Shown: positions 1 to 9,433 of the stretch, in pieces
How positions within the stretch are numbered: position 1 is the first letter of the stretch
Layout of the letters: each line of letters begins with the position of its first letter
Assembly (NCBI GenBank): GCA_001695595.3
Contig: MBPM02000008.1
Location: forward strand, 806,001-870,000
DNA length: 64,000 bases
Direction of reading: 5' to 3'
Source of the DNA: Plasmopara viticola
Lineage: Eukaryota; Oomycota; Peronosporomycetes; Peronosporales; Peronosporaceae
The notes under the pieces: generated by a model
The model's input: only the letters and a program-made list of their open reading frames with translations
What the model was told of the DNA's origin: nothing
Database searches by the model: none
Program-made: the position numbers and the translations under genes

Positions 1-86
1 TGTACAAAATAGCAGCTGGCAATCTGAACAAGGATATAATTTACCAATTTTTTAAAGTTACCTTCGGACGACATGGCCACTTTCTC

Positions 87-600
87 ATGTCGCTCTCGCT
101 CTACCGTCGCATCCTGCGCGTCGCAAGAACATGTACGCGCGCTTCTTCACGCTGCACCGGTCTTTTAAAGTCCGGTGCAGTCTCAAGCCCTACCTTTGCG
201 CCTCCTACCATCTGTTAACTGAATAACTTTATTATAGGGGAAGGCGGCTATGCTGAACAGACGTGGATCCGTGCCGAAGCCAGGTACAAATTTGTATGGA
301 GACGCCTGGACTGCACAACATTGTAAAGTCGCTAACTATTCATGTAGGAGACGCTTTGAAGAGAATCGCTCGCTAACGGCTTTGCCTGCAATCGAAGAAG
401 CCGTGCGCCAAGGTCACAACCAGGTGGATGTGGCGTTGCACTACAAGATTTGCTACCCCCGCCCTCAATACGTGGACCCTGGTACCATGGGTGGTGAGAG
501 TGATTTTCATCGCCAATCGACTCGAGCCAAGACGAGGCTTGGACGCATGCACAAGAGCAAAGTGCAGAATGCCTTTCGCCCCGGAAGGTCAGCATCGTAG
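87..600 (+). CDS. LYR-motif (Complex1_LYR) mitochondrial protein, 3 exons
   Basis: Exons are read as 87-132, 238-283 and 348-600 (114 aa). Introns are 105 and 64 nt with donors GTACGC and GTACAA and acceptors TTATAG and ATGTAG. Exon 1 encodes MSLSLYRRILRVART, which holds the diagnostic L-Y-R tripeptide. The splice then reads TWEGGYAEQTW and EARRRFEENRSLT, followed by ALHYKICYPRPQY. This LYR, R-x-x-F-x-x-N-R layout is typical of small Complex1_LYR proteins, which act in the mitochondrial matrix with acyl carrier protein to help assemble respiratory complexes or Fe-S proteins. The exact LYRM subtype cannot be assigned. The C-terminus is uncertain: an alternative intron with donor GTGAGA near 496 and acceptor near 569 would give a different tail. 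The start at 87 is chosen because it puts LYR in frame; the ATG at 73 is in another frame. The spliced reading is an inference, but the frame is preserved across both introns. Confidence 0.75.
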
Positions 601-796
601 CTCCAGCATTAAAAGGTTAAAAAGTGATATTATATTTCATAATTCCTCCCTGGCGAGCAACTTTATACATGCATCGTACGCGCCCCTTATAACTTATCTG
701 ACTATGTTACTCACTGACCTCGCGACGCGACGAAACAAGTGCTCGAGTCGGTTCGTGCAACATCCGGGGTACGCATCGTACCACCATTCGTGCCCT

Positions 797-1195
797 TTAC
801 AATGCCACCAATAACATGGAGTAGATGGAGCACCGATGCATGGCCAAAAATTGCGACACCGTGATGGGAAACCCAAGCGCTTGCATGCGCCCCACGAGGT
901 GCGCAACTTGATCCTCTGAACCATTTAAATCATAGAAAAAGTCACTGAACAGGTCCACGTCATTGCGATTAAATTCCCGTTGCCACAATTGCAACAGTAG
1001 TTGCGCATACATGGGAACACTGGCGTGGCGTGGGGGCTTTGACAGGGATTTTCGACGCCGCAACGCCTGTTCGTCCTCGTCTTGCGCAATGATCAGCGCC
1101 TTGACATCGACCAAAGACGCCAGACTACGCGTCGAGCTCGATTTGCGCAAGCCACCCGTCTTTGGCAAGATTGTAGCGGGCAACGGGTTTTCCAT
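797..1195 (-). CDS. hypothetical protein, 132 aa
   Basis: This is a single-exon reading frame starting with ATG at 1195 and ending with TAA at 797. The N-terminal half is basic and Ser-rich (KSSSTRSLASL), which suggests a disordered region. The C-terminal half is hydrophobic/aromatic and helical-looking (YAQLLLQLWQREF, LFSDFFYDL, VGRMQALGFPITVSQFLAM). No family was recognised. Upstream on the minus strand, near 1305-1320, the sequence CTTTTGACAAATTGG loosely resembles the oomycete initiator-type core promoter. A last exon further down could exist, because an overlapping frame stays open to 694. The codon pattern and length make a real gene plausible, but the function is unknown. Confidence 0.5.
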   Translation of the reverse strand: MENPLPATILPKTGGLRKSSSTRSLASLVDVKALIIAQDEDEQALRRRKSLSKPPRHASVPMYAQLLLQLWQREFNRNDVDLFSDFFYDLNGSEDQVAHLVGRMQALGFPITVSQFLAMHRCSIYSMLLVAL

Positions 1196-2074
1196 GGTGA
1201 ATAAGCTTTAGAGTAAGAGACGAATAGCGCAAGAGGAACGAAATTTTGAAATGAACGACAAGTTCTCTCCTGAGCTCGACTGAAAAACGGTGTTATGCGC
1301 CAATTTGTCAAAAGAGAGAGATTTGACCAATCAAAAGACACCAAAGGCGTATAGTGGCCGGTCGCGGCAGACGGGATGCAACAGCCGGTTAGGGCCATGC
1401 AATGCCGGAGCGTGGCAGATGGTACCTGGCGCCCAAGAGAAAAGAGTCAAAAACCATCACTCGAGTTCTTAAAAATAAACGGTAATCTTTTGGCATTGCT
1501 TTTAAACCGTCAATCTATTGAGTTAATGCTACCGCATGAGACACCGCAGCGCGTTGGTCGTCTAAATTTACAATTTGCGCAAGAATACGAAAGGCTCATC
1601 GCATTTTTTCGGCCTCACGACGCAACCGTGAGCGTTCAAGCCGGTTAAGAGACTAAGATCTTCGGTGGCGTGCGCTTCTGAACCGAATAGTGCAGGTCTT
1701 AAGCTGGGGCGATTGCCACAGGCTTAATGTGGCAGTTTTGCCACTTGCAACGCTGCCTTTTGTGCATCTTTTGACCTTCGGTGACGTTTTTCGTAAGTTT
1801 TTTTTCTAAATGATGCGCTCGAGCCTGGAAGGAAGTCGAGTGACGACAGAGGTAACACACCAATGCCCGCTATAGCACTATGTGTAGGATAGTAACGCAG
1901 CTACATGGCTACTGCGCTGTCTTGTTTTCAGACGAACCAGATGGTTTGCAATGCATTTTTTCGAGCAAGCACTGTTTTTGGTTTGTATATTTCACCAGAA
2001 GATACGTCCTTCATACGATCGCCAAGTTAGAAATAGGACTTCCACTAAGTACAGTACGACGACCCCACCTCCCT
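1196..2074. other. intergenic, no confident gene
   Basis: The stretch holds one plus-strand frame at 1376-1648 (90 aa, with FLKINGNLLALLLNRQSIEL) whose composition is weakly protein-like but has no recognised domain. Minus-strand fragments are interrupted. A shared promoter for the leftward gene at 1195 is likely in 1196-1375. Nothing else is supportable. Confidence 0.5.
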
Positions 2075-2713
2075 CTATTGTGGAGGCATCAAGTCGCGCG
2101 TCTGAATTTGTCGCAAACACTCTCCTGTGATAGGGTTCATGCCTTCACGCGAGTTGTGCATCTGCAACTTTTGCGCCCGCAACATGGCGCGGTGTTTGAT
2201 TATGGCATCCGCAGCCTGCAAACGCTCGCCGTCTTTGCCATCATTGTACTTGAGTGTGATCACATTAAACGGTTCGCTCCCTCTGTTCCGTCGAGCTTTC
2301 AAACCTGATGCACGAAGGGCATCCACGCGACGCTTCTCCTCGACCGAGGCCATGTCCATCGCATCCCATCGGCGCACATCTCGCTCAAGGTTCTCTCGAC
2401 AACGTCGCTCGCGTTGCAATTGAGCGCGTGTACGTGCCTCTTCTCGCTTGTTCCGTTCCTCACCTACAGTGTCCGAGTGAAATCGATCGGCATTGCTCAT
2501 ATAGCCTTGACTTTCAGGGGGAAACTCGAGCATAGCACGGCCACTAGCCGACGTGTCCACACGTACAAATCCTTCTCGACGAGCCTGCAAGCGCGTCTTT
2601 TCACGTTGCTCCTTGTCACAAAGTGCTTCACGCTGGGCGCGAGTGCGTGCTGGTATGTTGTTAAACGCACGCCCCGACGACTCGTGGACCGAGGTTTGCG
2701 CCGGCAAGATCAT
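2075..2713 (-). CDS. conserved-looking charged helical protein, 212 aa, function unknown
   Basis: This is an intronless frame from ATG at 2713 to a stop at 2075. It is rich in Arg, Glu, Lys and Ala throughout (ARTRAQREALCDKEQREKTR, REEARTRAQLQRERRCRENL), predicting long charged helices. It ends in a more ordered segment with FNVITLKYNDGKDGERLQAA, HRAMLRAQKLQMHNS and NPITGE. A conserved tail after a charged helical body is seen in some flagellar/ciliary microtubule proteins, and oomycete zoospores are flagellated, but this link is only a guess. No signal peptide or membrane segment is present. The gap of more than 2 kb upstream would allow a full promoter. Confidence 0.6.
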   Translation of the reverse strand: MILPAQTSVHESSGRAFNNIPARTRAQREALCDKEQREKTRLQARREGFVRVDTSASGRAMLEFPPESQGYMSNADRFHSDTVGEERNKREEARTRAQLQRERRCRENLERDVRRWDAMDMASVEEKRRVDALRASGLKARRNRGSEPFNVITLKYNDGKDGERLQAADAIIKHRAMLRAQKLQMHNSREGMNPITGECLRQIQTRDLMPPQ

Positions 2714-4907
2714 AATTTATAATACTTTCTATGAATTCAATTCGTGTTGGTAAACATAGCTTGCGAATGAGATGCTGCAATGTCGCTTGGGAGTTTTTTT
2801 TATAGTTTTTTTCTATAAATATCTCGTTGTTTGTGAGTATCAGTTGAAAGAGATCTTATAGCATATTCAACCAAGATGACTACTTATAATGTAAGCTAAG
2901 TTTACGTTTTTTTATAGGTATCGCTACAATATATACTAAAAAAACAGGGACGCACAAGATAGTTAGTGTGCGTCATACAAATTGCAATTATCCAAAAAGC
3001 TACTTGTGATGAAGTCAAAGACGAAGAGGTGCGGATCAAATCGAGCATGCCATCGCATCTAAGCAATATCAAGGTACCTCAAAAGAGCTTCTTCTATCCA
3101 TTTGCTAAGAAGTTCGCCTAGGTTTGTTGTATTAGTTGCTTTAGACGTTGTGATGCTAGTTGCGTCGGTTAATTTTTTTTAACGGTATGTGCAACGGGAG
3201 GCTTGTGATATCGGTGCGGGCCATAATAACCTTTTCTGCATCTAGTCCAAACATATTGCGCTTTTTAAGCTTCTTACCGCAGGCTCTCTTTTCTGCTTTC
3301 CTTTGTGAATGCCAAAATCTGTTCTAATTTATAAATTGTGCTGAATTTATTAATGTTATTGAAATGGCAAGGAGCTGCAGTAGATACACAACGAACCTCC
3401 AACGTTAGCTCTATCAGAGCCTTAAAACTATTTATCCATATTCGGGAACGGTGAAAACATGCCTTATCACAATTAAGTTTGACGTAAAAGTAGTATTTGA
3501 TGTACAAAAACAACGTCAATAAGATAAAGGTGCGTCGATTAAGGCACTAAAGTTGTATCGATAATCAAGGCCGCAAACTTCTTACAAGTACTGGTCTCGA
3601 TTTTTGATGAAGCGTTCATTCTTCTTGACCTGAGTGATGGAGTCACATAAATCTGCACCTCGCGGTTGCAGCTCAAAGACTCATTTATTTAACACAATAA
3701 TGTCCAATTATTGTAATACCTATAATAAGCTATATGAACTTAATTCAACTTTGCATTGCAGGCCGGGGCTCTAATGTCCTATTCTATACCTCATTAAAAT
3801 CTCACTTTTATGTGACGACCACGTCAATGCTGAATCTTCCCATGATAGTTAGCGACCAAGTTGCCTTAATGTATGACAGATAGGTGGGCAAGATTTACAG
3901 CACATGTCAAGGGCATATAAAAAGCGAGCACACAAAGGCCTGCCGGACGCCACGCATTTGACGTATCCTTATGTGAATTAGATCGCACTAGAGGATGCAT
4001 CATTTGCTAATCTTATTGATTAGCGCAATGCACAACCAGCGCTGCAATACAATGCTAAAGCCGCACGCGTCTCAATGGACTCATCACGTAACCAAAATGG
4101 GATGTGTGATCACTTTTCCTGCCGCGATAGCACTGCAGGAAGCAACGCCAGCTATCGGTCTATTACCCGGCATGGATGTTTATAGGCGCTCGTCTTTTTT
4201 TTCGGAGCTATACCCAGACGAGACGGCCATGTAATGTAATGTAATGTATTACGTTATCGCGTTGCCAAGTTATGCACGTGCTAGGCTCAGTCTGGCTAGT
4301 CCACGGCATAGAGTGGTGTCCGCATACGTCGGGTCTCGTTCGGCGGGCAGTGCAGCCAGCACCGAGGTCGTGAGGGTCTTCCATTATTTTGCTTAGCTCT
4401 GACTTGGTAAGAGCCCAGGTGGCGCCCGGTGCCGGAGACCGTCGCGTCGAGGGTGAGACTCGTTAGAGACCTGCAGATGCCCGAGAGCACCTGCCCAAAG
4501 CGCGCGAGCATTTAGCCCCCGCGCTTGGAAGGAGGGCGTCACCCCAACCATGTGACTCGTAATTAAGTCGTGGGCTCATTTTAAGGTGCTGATTTATCGT
4601 GAAGCAGGTTCTTTTAGGTCTAGCCCTTATTCCTCCTCTGGTGCATCGTCAGTCGACACGTGTCAATCATGAGACTTATGCCTTATGTGTCGAGGCGATG
4701 CTGCCTCTGCTGTTGCTGCTTCCGCCTTAAGATCATGCTTTATTCAACAACAGCACTTGCGAAAGATAAGCAAAACAAGAAGGATGTAATTGCTACAAAG
4801 TTTTAATCATTAACTTCAAGTAAATGGAAAAGAGAATTCATTCAGTGCGCGCAGCCTGAGGACTCGAGCGCTGTCTCTGCCTCGTGCAATGCTACAAAAG
4901 CAGCTTT
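2714..4907. other. intergenic AT-rich region
   Basis: No convincing gene is visible. Short frames at 3274-3519 (-) and 3995-4234 (+) have no recognisable content. A TAATG pentamer repeats three times at about 4233-4250. A GC-rich island at 4265-4560 is listed separately. No tRNA was recognised. Confidence 0.55.
4265..4560. other. GC-rich island of unknown nature (possible structured RNA or gene relic)
   Basis: This stretch is clearly more GC-rich than the surrounding 2 kb and contains several short complementary blocks. It also holds a 71-codon minus-strand frame at 4296-4511 (MLARFGQVLSGICRSLTSLT) without a recognised domain. It could be a structured noncoding RNA, a small gene or a gene relic. 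Known RNAs were considered (SRP, RNase P/MRP) but their defining motifs were not found, so none is claimed. Confidence 0.25.
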
Positions 4908-5360
4908 TTATTCGTGCACCCACTCGTCATCGGTCGTGATCCACTCGACGAGACCCTCTGGGAACCAAAGACTAATTTCCTTGTTGGCCGAGTCAACCGA
5001 GTCCGAGCCGTGGCACACGTTGCGGCCCACGTCAATGCAGAAGTCACCGCGAATCGTACCGAGCGCCGACTCGGAAGGCTTAGTAGCACCAAGCATCTTG
5101 CGGCCTTCAAGCACCACGTTATTGCCCTCCCACACCATGCACGCCACGGGGCCTGAGCTCATGTACGTAATGAGAGACGGGAAAAAGGGACGGCCGGACA
5201 GGTCTGCGTAATGCGCCTCCAAATGCTCTACTGATGGGCGAGCGAGCTTGAGAGCGACGAGTTTGTAGCCCTTGGTCTCAAAGCGCTTAATGATCTCGCC
5301 TACCAAGTGGCGCTGGACGCCATCCGGCTTGACCATGATGTAGGTGCGTTCACGGGCCAT
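4908..5360 (-). CDS. ndk: nucleoside diphosphate kinase
   Basis: The enzyme transfers the gamma phosphate of ATP to nucleoside diphosphates through a phosphohistidine intermediate, maintaining NTP/dNTP pools. The 150-aa length is standard for the cytosolic NDPK family. The N-terminus [19 protein letters not shown] carries the family VKPD block with Lys11. [16 protein letters not shown] and the catalytic block NVCHGSDS follow, with the active-site His at 117. The C-terminus ends in WFPEGLVEW and a short acidic tail. No targeting peptide is present. The gene is intronless, with ATG at 5360 and a stop at 4908. The 220-bp gap to the upstream gene on the same strand holds a duplicated 13-bp motif. 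Confidence 0.97.
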   Translation of the reverse strand: MARERTYIMVKPDGVQRHLVGEIIKRFETKGYKLVALKLARPSVEHLEAHYADLSGRPFFPSLITYMSSGPVACMVWEGNNVVLEGRKMLGATKPSESALGTIRGDFCIDVGRNVCHGSDSVDSANKEISLWFPEGLVEWITTDDEWVHE

Positions 5361-5437
5361 GGTGGTTCGTTGCGATGATCAAGAGAGATCTTTGGATAAT
5401 GAACGACGGGCGCCATAAATGGTTAAACTCATTTAAA

Positions 5438-5479
5438 CGAATCAAAGGGCCTCAACAACATTTGAGCGAATCAAAGGGC
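5438..5479 (-). promoter_or_regulatory. duplicated 13-bp motif upstream of ndk
   Basis: The sequence CGAATCAAAGGGC (GCCCTTTGATTCG on the coding strand) occurs exactly twice, at 5438-5450 and 5467-5479. It lies 78-119 bp upstream of the ndk ATG. The spacing and position suggest transcription-factor sites. This is inferred from repetition only. Confidence 0.35.
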
Positions 5480-5580
5480 GACCCCAACAAAATTCCTTTA
5501 TGATTGAGGAATAAGAGACACAAGAATTATTTCACTTAAAATTACTTCAACATGTCTTGAAACTGGTGACTGATGGGGGT

Positions 5581-6507
5581 TCATGGTCGCTGGAAGTGCG
5601 AAGCTACGAGAAGACGAAAGGTCTGATCTTCATCAAAGCCGAGCTCCTCGAGCATCTTTTCTGCGTGTAGCACCAACAGCGGATCCACCTCCATGATGGT
5701 CTCGTCGTAGTTTGCACAAGCACGCAGTACACGTAGCAATGCGTCACTCTGTGGGTGATCCAGTGCAAAGCCGTAGAGCTGAAACGCACGTTGGATCGTC
5801 ATGGCACGTGGGCAGTACTTGCACGCACACAAATAGTCTTCTAGACGGGGTTGAGTGGGAACCGCTAGCAACAATTTGTGGTGACCAATAAGCAAAAGAG
5901 TGTATCTATCACACGACGAGTTTACCTATATTGAATGACTGAGTGCGGCGTAGATCGAAAGTGAGAGACTTGCTGCTCCCGAAGGTTGGTGACTGTCGGC
6001 GAAGGTTAATGCCTGTAAACATATTACGCATTGAGCTCTAGAATACACAATCGAATGCAGCAAAACGCACCAGATCGAGGACAGGAATTTGGAGCAGGAA
6101 GCAGAGCACGAGCTTCAGGTGACAATTCATCGAGCACTTCGTCTTCTAAAGGTGACGATTTTTCTTCATGACTTTTTCGAATCTCGACACTGCCGTCAGT
6201 AGAAACCACCACGACCTCGTCTCTAAGCTCGTGACCGCTTGAGCTTGACTGAGGGGTGTCAGGGTAGCCGCCCATGGCGCCATCGTCGGTGCTGGACGCA
6301 CGGTGTTCGTGCTCCAACGACAGTGACGGTTCATCGTCGTACATGGGCATCAGCACTCTTGCTTCACTCTTATCAAGCGTCCGATATCGATTGCTTGATT
6401 TCCAAGCATCCACTGTAGCACAAATATTGTCGGGTGGTGCAACACTGAAACAATAAAACTCAATTACCGTCCGGTGGAGTCTGCGCACAGCAATTGACAG
6501 CGCCCAT
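5581..6507 (-). CDS. four-exon protein with N-terminal acylation-type motif, 250 aa
   Basis: Exons are 6468-6507, 6071-6412, 5926-6012 and 5581-5864. Introns are 55, 58 and 61 nt (donors GTAATT, GTGCGT, GTAAAC; acceptors TACAG, TACAG, GCTAG). The four exons join in one frame of 251 codons. The protein begins MGAVNCCAQTPPD: Gly2 followed by Cys6-Cys7 is the layout of a dual N-myristoylation/palmitoylation signal and would place the protein at a membrane. The middle (about residues 15-130) is acidic and Ser-rich, probably disordered. It is followed by a basic stretch (INLRRQSPTFGSSKSLTFDL). The C-terminal 95 residues are helical and Cys-containing (YLCACKYCPRAMTIQRAFQL). No family was recognised. 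The splice model is an inference supported by frame continuity across all three introns. The gene is head-to-head with SLD5, with 213 bp between the starts. Confidence 0.65.
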
Positions 6508-6658
6508 GAGGTCTGTGCGCTCTTTCGGCCTTTCTGTGCTTGAAAAGAAGGTAAATGCTAACAAAAGGAGCTCTCGAGACCTTCAAGAAAGAGCAGTCGT
6601 AGAGCTCATGTTTGTTGCCGTGCCTTTCTCACGGTATGGGTACGGCGCTTGGTGCTCT

Positions 6659-6697
6659 ACCGGTTTCGATCGATACCGGTTTCTTGTTCATACCGGT
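6659..6697. promoter_or_regulatory. three ACCGGT palindromes in a bidirectional promoter
   Basis: ACCGGT occurs at 6659-6664, 6675-6680 and 6692-6697, spaced 16 and 17 bp apart. The array lies 24-62 bp before the SLD5 start, within the 213-bp gap shared with the divergent gene at 6507. Self-complementary sites can act in both directions. The regulatory role is inferred. Confidence 0.4.
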
Positions 6698-6720
6698 ATC
6701 ATCTGATCACTTGCAGAGCT

Positions 6721-7618
6721 ATGGAGACTCCGTCGCAGCCCGAGTTCGATCAGGAAAACCTTAATGAAGATGTGCAGCGAATGCGGACGGTGTGGATTAA
6801 TGAAATGGTTCGCTTGGCGTTCGTGGATTGGTCTCTTTGTATATTGAATAAATCGTGAGATGATGGACAGAATGCCCCCGAGATATTGCAGTACGACGAT
6901 GACATGGTGTCTGAGATGCTGGAACAGATCAATAATCAACAAGCGTACGTCGATTCAGTCAACGAAGACCAAGCACAGCGCACAGAGGAGAGACTATTTG
7001 TCAACAAGCTATACCAGATGGAGATTGATCGATTTCGTTACATGGTCTCATCGTATCTCCGTACGCGGCTCCACAAGGTGTGTTTGATTTAATCAGCTAG
7101 TCATCACTGCAACGTATCTAATGGTGTGCGGAAACTACTTTCTGTGTAGATTGAAAAGTTTGCATTGCACATACTTGGAGACGAAAATTTGACTCAGCGA
7201 TTGTCGGTGAAAGAACGGAACTTTGCGCAGCAGTAAGTGACCAAGTGCTTACGATCTAAGCAATCTAATCTCCTGTTTATTAGATTTGTAGTGTTATACG
7301 AGTCTCACGTCAATGATTTAGCTCTGAGCAAATTTGCGGTAGAAAATCGCACTCTTACGGCCGAAGGCATGGGTAAGTTTGAAATTTCGCTCACATAGTT
7401 ACATTAGTGCATTTTGGTTCTAAATCTTTGCGAATGAAATGACAGTGCCCAAGCCAAATCTCGACACTTTTGTGTTCTGCCAAGGGAAGGAAGCAGGTGG
7501 AGTGCAATGCGATGACAAAGGCGGTGACTTTGTGCAGGTGACGTCAGCCGATCGTTACGTCCTGCGCTACCGCAGTGTTCAGGAGCATGTTCAAGCAGGA
7601 ACAATTGACCTCATTTAG
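6721..7618 (+). CDS. SLD5: DNA replication complex GINS subunit SLD5
   Basis: Five exons (6721-6807, 6871-7077, 7150-7232, 7284-7372, 7446-7618) join into 213 codons (212 aa). Introns are 51-73 nt with donors such as GTAAGT. SLD5 is one of four GINS subunits; GINS binds Cdc45 and MCM2-7 to form the replicative CMG helicase in the nucleus. Family marks visible after splicing are VWINEMNAPEIL near residue 24 and QMEIDRFRYMVSSYLRTRL. RLHKIEKFALHIL spans the exon 2/3 junction. FAQQFVVLYESHV follows, then VPKPNLDTFVFCQ at the start of the beta domain, and the C-terminal AGTIDLI ending. Length and ending match the GINS4 family. The ATG at 6721 is chosen because it precedes the conserved WINE block; an in-frame ATG further upstream lies in the presumed promoter. 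Confidence 0.9.
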
Positions 7619-7967
7619 ACTCATATCCTTCGTACGCAACGACAACAGATGATCTGAAGTATTAGTTTTAAGTTATTGTGCCAAATACACGAATGACCCG
7701 CGCTACAGCGGCCTACAACACGTCCTTAATGAAATAAGGCTTATCCTTTTCAGTCGAGTAGTATAGAGTGTGGGCGCCTTTTGCTGTGGTCTTCGCATCG
7801 CTGTGGTATCGTTATCTCTGATAATGGATTGCTGCCAAAAAAGCTAGCAAGGATTCAAATTTTGAATCTGCAAAATTACCACAATGGATTCGCAACTGAT
7901 GCTGCGGCAGCAATACAAACAAAGAATGCTGCTGGCTGTAACAACACAGAGACACGGAACGAGATCG
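7619..7967. other. intergenic between convergent genes
   Basis: This is 349 bp between the SLD5 stop and the stop of the leftward membrane-protein gene. A 67-codon frame at 7781-7984 has no recognisable content. It is presumably 3' untranslated sequence of both genes. Confidence 0.5.
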
Positions 7968-8528
7968 TTACGATAATGCCATAGTAGTAAATATAGCAGT
8001 TTCACCATAACGCACCACGAGAGCTACTTGTTCCAGCACGAGTGCGCCAACTTGAAAATATTCATAGTGCGTAAAGGTGTACCCTGGTACCATATATCGC
8101 TCATATAAATGAGGTGTCAGCATGACTATGCGTGCGAACTCCAAGGCGCTAAGCAGCAAGTACTGCATAGCAGCAGATCGTTAATATTAGACATCGACAC
8201 ATGCACCTAAATATACCAGACAACGTACCACGATAGTCCAGCTCATGCGCTCAGAGTGCACGGCTAGTAGTCCAGCAATACCCACGAGAAACATAAACAG
8301 GTTGGACGGCCACAAGTAATTGGCGGAGGTTAGTGGTCCCAGAAGTAGCTGCAGCCCAGCGATCACGCGGATGCGCTCTGACCGTCGCGCAGTAGACGCC
8401 CACTTGCGCTTCTGTTGCTCAAACCCGCCATAACAGCGCGGTGCAGTGGACGTGGACGTCGTTGACGATGCCGCATAGCTGCGTGGGAACAGCGGATCGT
8501 ATTCACGCGTCGCCTTGTGTTCTGACAT
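7968..8528 (-). CDS. small multi-pass membrane protein, 164 aa, 2 exons
   Basis: Exon 1 is 8229-8528 and exon 2 is 7968-8162. The 66-nt intron has donor GTACGT, a TTAAC-type branch region and acceptor ATGCAG, and it preserves the frame (SWTIV joined to YLLLSALEFA). The N-terminal 50 residues are polar and Ser/Thr-rich (SSTTSTSTAP). About four hydrophobic segments follow: residues 52-65, 72-88, 94-115 and a final one near 140-160. No signal peptide and no recognised family. It is probably an integral membrane protein with a cytosolic N-terminal tail. The intron is inferred from sequence. Confidence 0.6.
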
Positions 8529-8944
8529 TTGCCGGTTAGTTGAGCTTTTTAAAGTGGCAGGTCGGTGCCTTTGCTTCTGTTCTTTGATGGCTTATGCCAC
8601 CCAGCAATGATTGGATACAATTCAATATTAATTGTTTTTCAAGGCTTTGGATTGGTTCATAAAGGTTTTGTCGTGCGCATGTCACTTCTCGTGTTACCAA
8701 AAGCAAGATCGCCTTGCTGTCCTAGAAAAATTTAAGTAGTAATGTAGATCGTATTAGAAAATTTTACTATTGGGAATGCGGGAACAAATTTCAACGCGAC
8801 GACCATTAGAACATGCTTCTATTTAGACGTTGTATCATATATTCTACTTGGGCTCTGAATCAAATTTTGAGAAATTATAAAGAATTGAGCCAACATTTAT
8901 AAGGTGTAAAAGCAGTATCATGATTTCTTTGTTGGCAAAATTCT
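8529..8944. other. intergenic, AT-rich
   Basis: This 416-bp gap lies between two leftward genes. It contains an ATTGG/CCAAT-type pentamer near 8611 and AT-rich sequence that could hold the promoter of the membrane-protein gene and the 3' end of the mS23 gene. No frame or repeat stands out. Confidence 0.4.
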
Positions 8945-9433
8945 CTACATTTTTCGAAGTGCCTCCTCCTCTTCGTGTTCAAGACGCATGGCTTCCTTGA
9001 TAGCACGACTTTCAGCCTTCACCCACGCCTTTTCAATATCGTCGTACTCGGCGGGATCGGCAAATTCAATACCGCGCATCTTGGAGAATTTCTCAAGAAA
9101 GCGATGGCTCTCCACTTGATCGTATTTTTCAATGAGCAGATTATAAGCATCCTCCTCTGGAATACCCTGTTCAATCAGCGTCAGTTGCTCATCAGCAAAT
9201 TCGTAAGCTGTTTGGCCGTCCACGATGCCACCGCGCTGCTTCATGTAAAGATTGGCTAGTCGATCTTGCGGAAACGTGATAGTCGGCACCTTGTCGCGGT
9301 CCTGACGCGGTATCGGAGGCGGCGGGAAACGGTCTACCATGGGAACCCATGATGGCAGTTGCATGCCACCGTTGCGAGACAATCCTTTCACCAGACGAAT
9401 CATCGCCATCGTGCGCTTCCGAGCCCGACCCAT
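8945..9433 (-). CDS. mitochondrial small ribosomal subunit protein mS23
   Basis: The protein reads RTMAMIRLVKGLSRNGG, PSWVPMVDRFPPPPIP, then TITFPQDRLANLYMKQ, followed by IPEEDAYNLLIEKYD and a charged C-terminal helix. The block R-x-x-LVKGL, P-x-W, FPP, I-x-FP-x-D-x-L and the later EE-x-A-x-x-x-x-x-x-EY are features of the MRPS23/mS23 family, a body protein of the mitoribosomal small subunit. The start is uncertain: ATG at 9433 (162 aa) places the conserved region near the N-terminus. The frame stays open to an ATG at 9526, which would add a short Arg-rich extension usable for mitochondrial import. Intronless. Identification is from motif memory, not a search. Confidence 0.7.
   Translation of the reverse strand: MGRARKRTMAMIRLVKGLSRNGGMQLPSWVPMVDRFPPPPIPRQDRDKVPTITFPQDRLANLYMKQRGGIVDGQTAYEFADEQLTLIEQGIPEEDAYNLLIEKYDQVESHRFLEKFSKMRGIEFADPAEYDDIEKAWVKAESRAIKEAMRLEHEEEEALRKM

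Noticed and set aside
1376..1648. Independent gene at 1376-1648 (+)
   Set aside because: A 90-codon frame with no start context, domain or splice evidence; left as an uncertain frame in the intergenic entry.
4265..4560. SRP or RNase P/MRP RNA at the GC-rich island
   Set aside because: A shared decamer with SRP RNA was noted, but the asymmetric-loop and Alu-domain motifs are not present, so it was not called.
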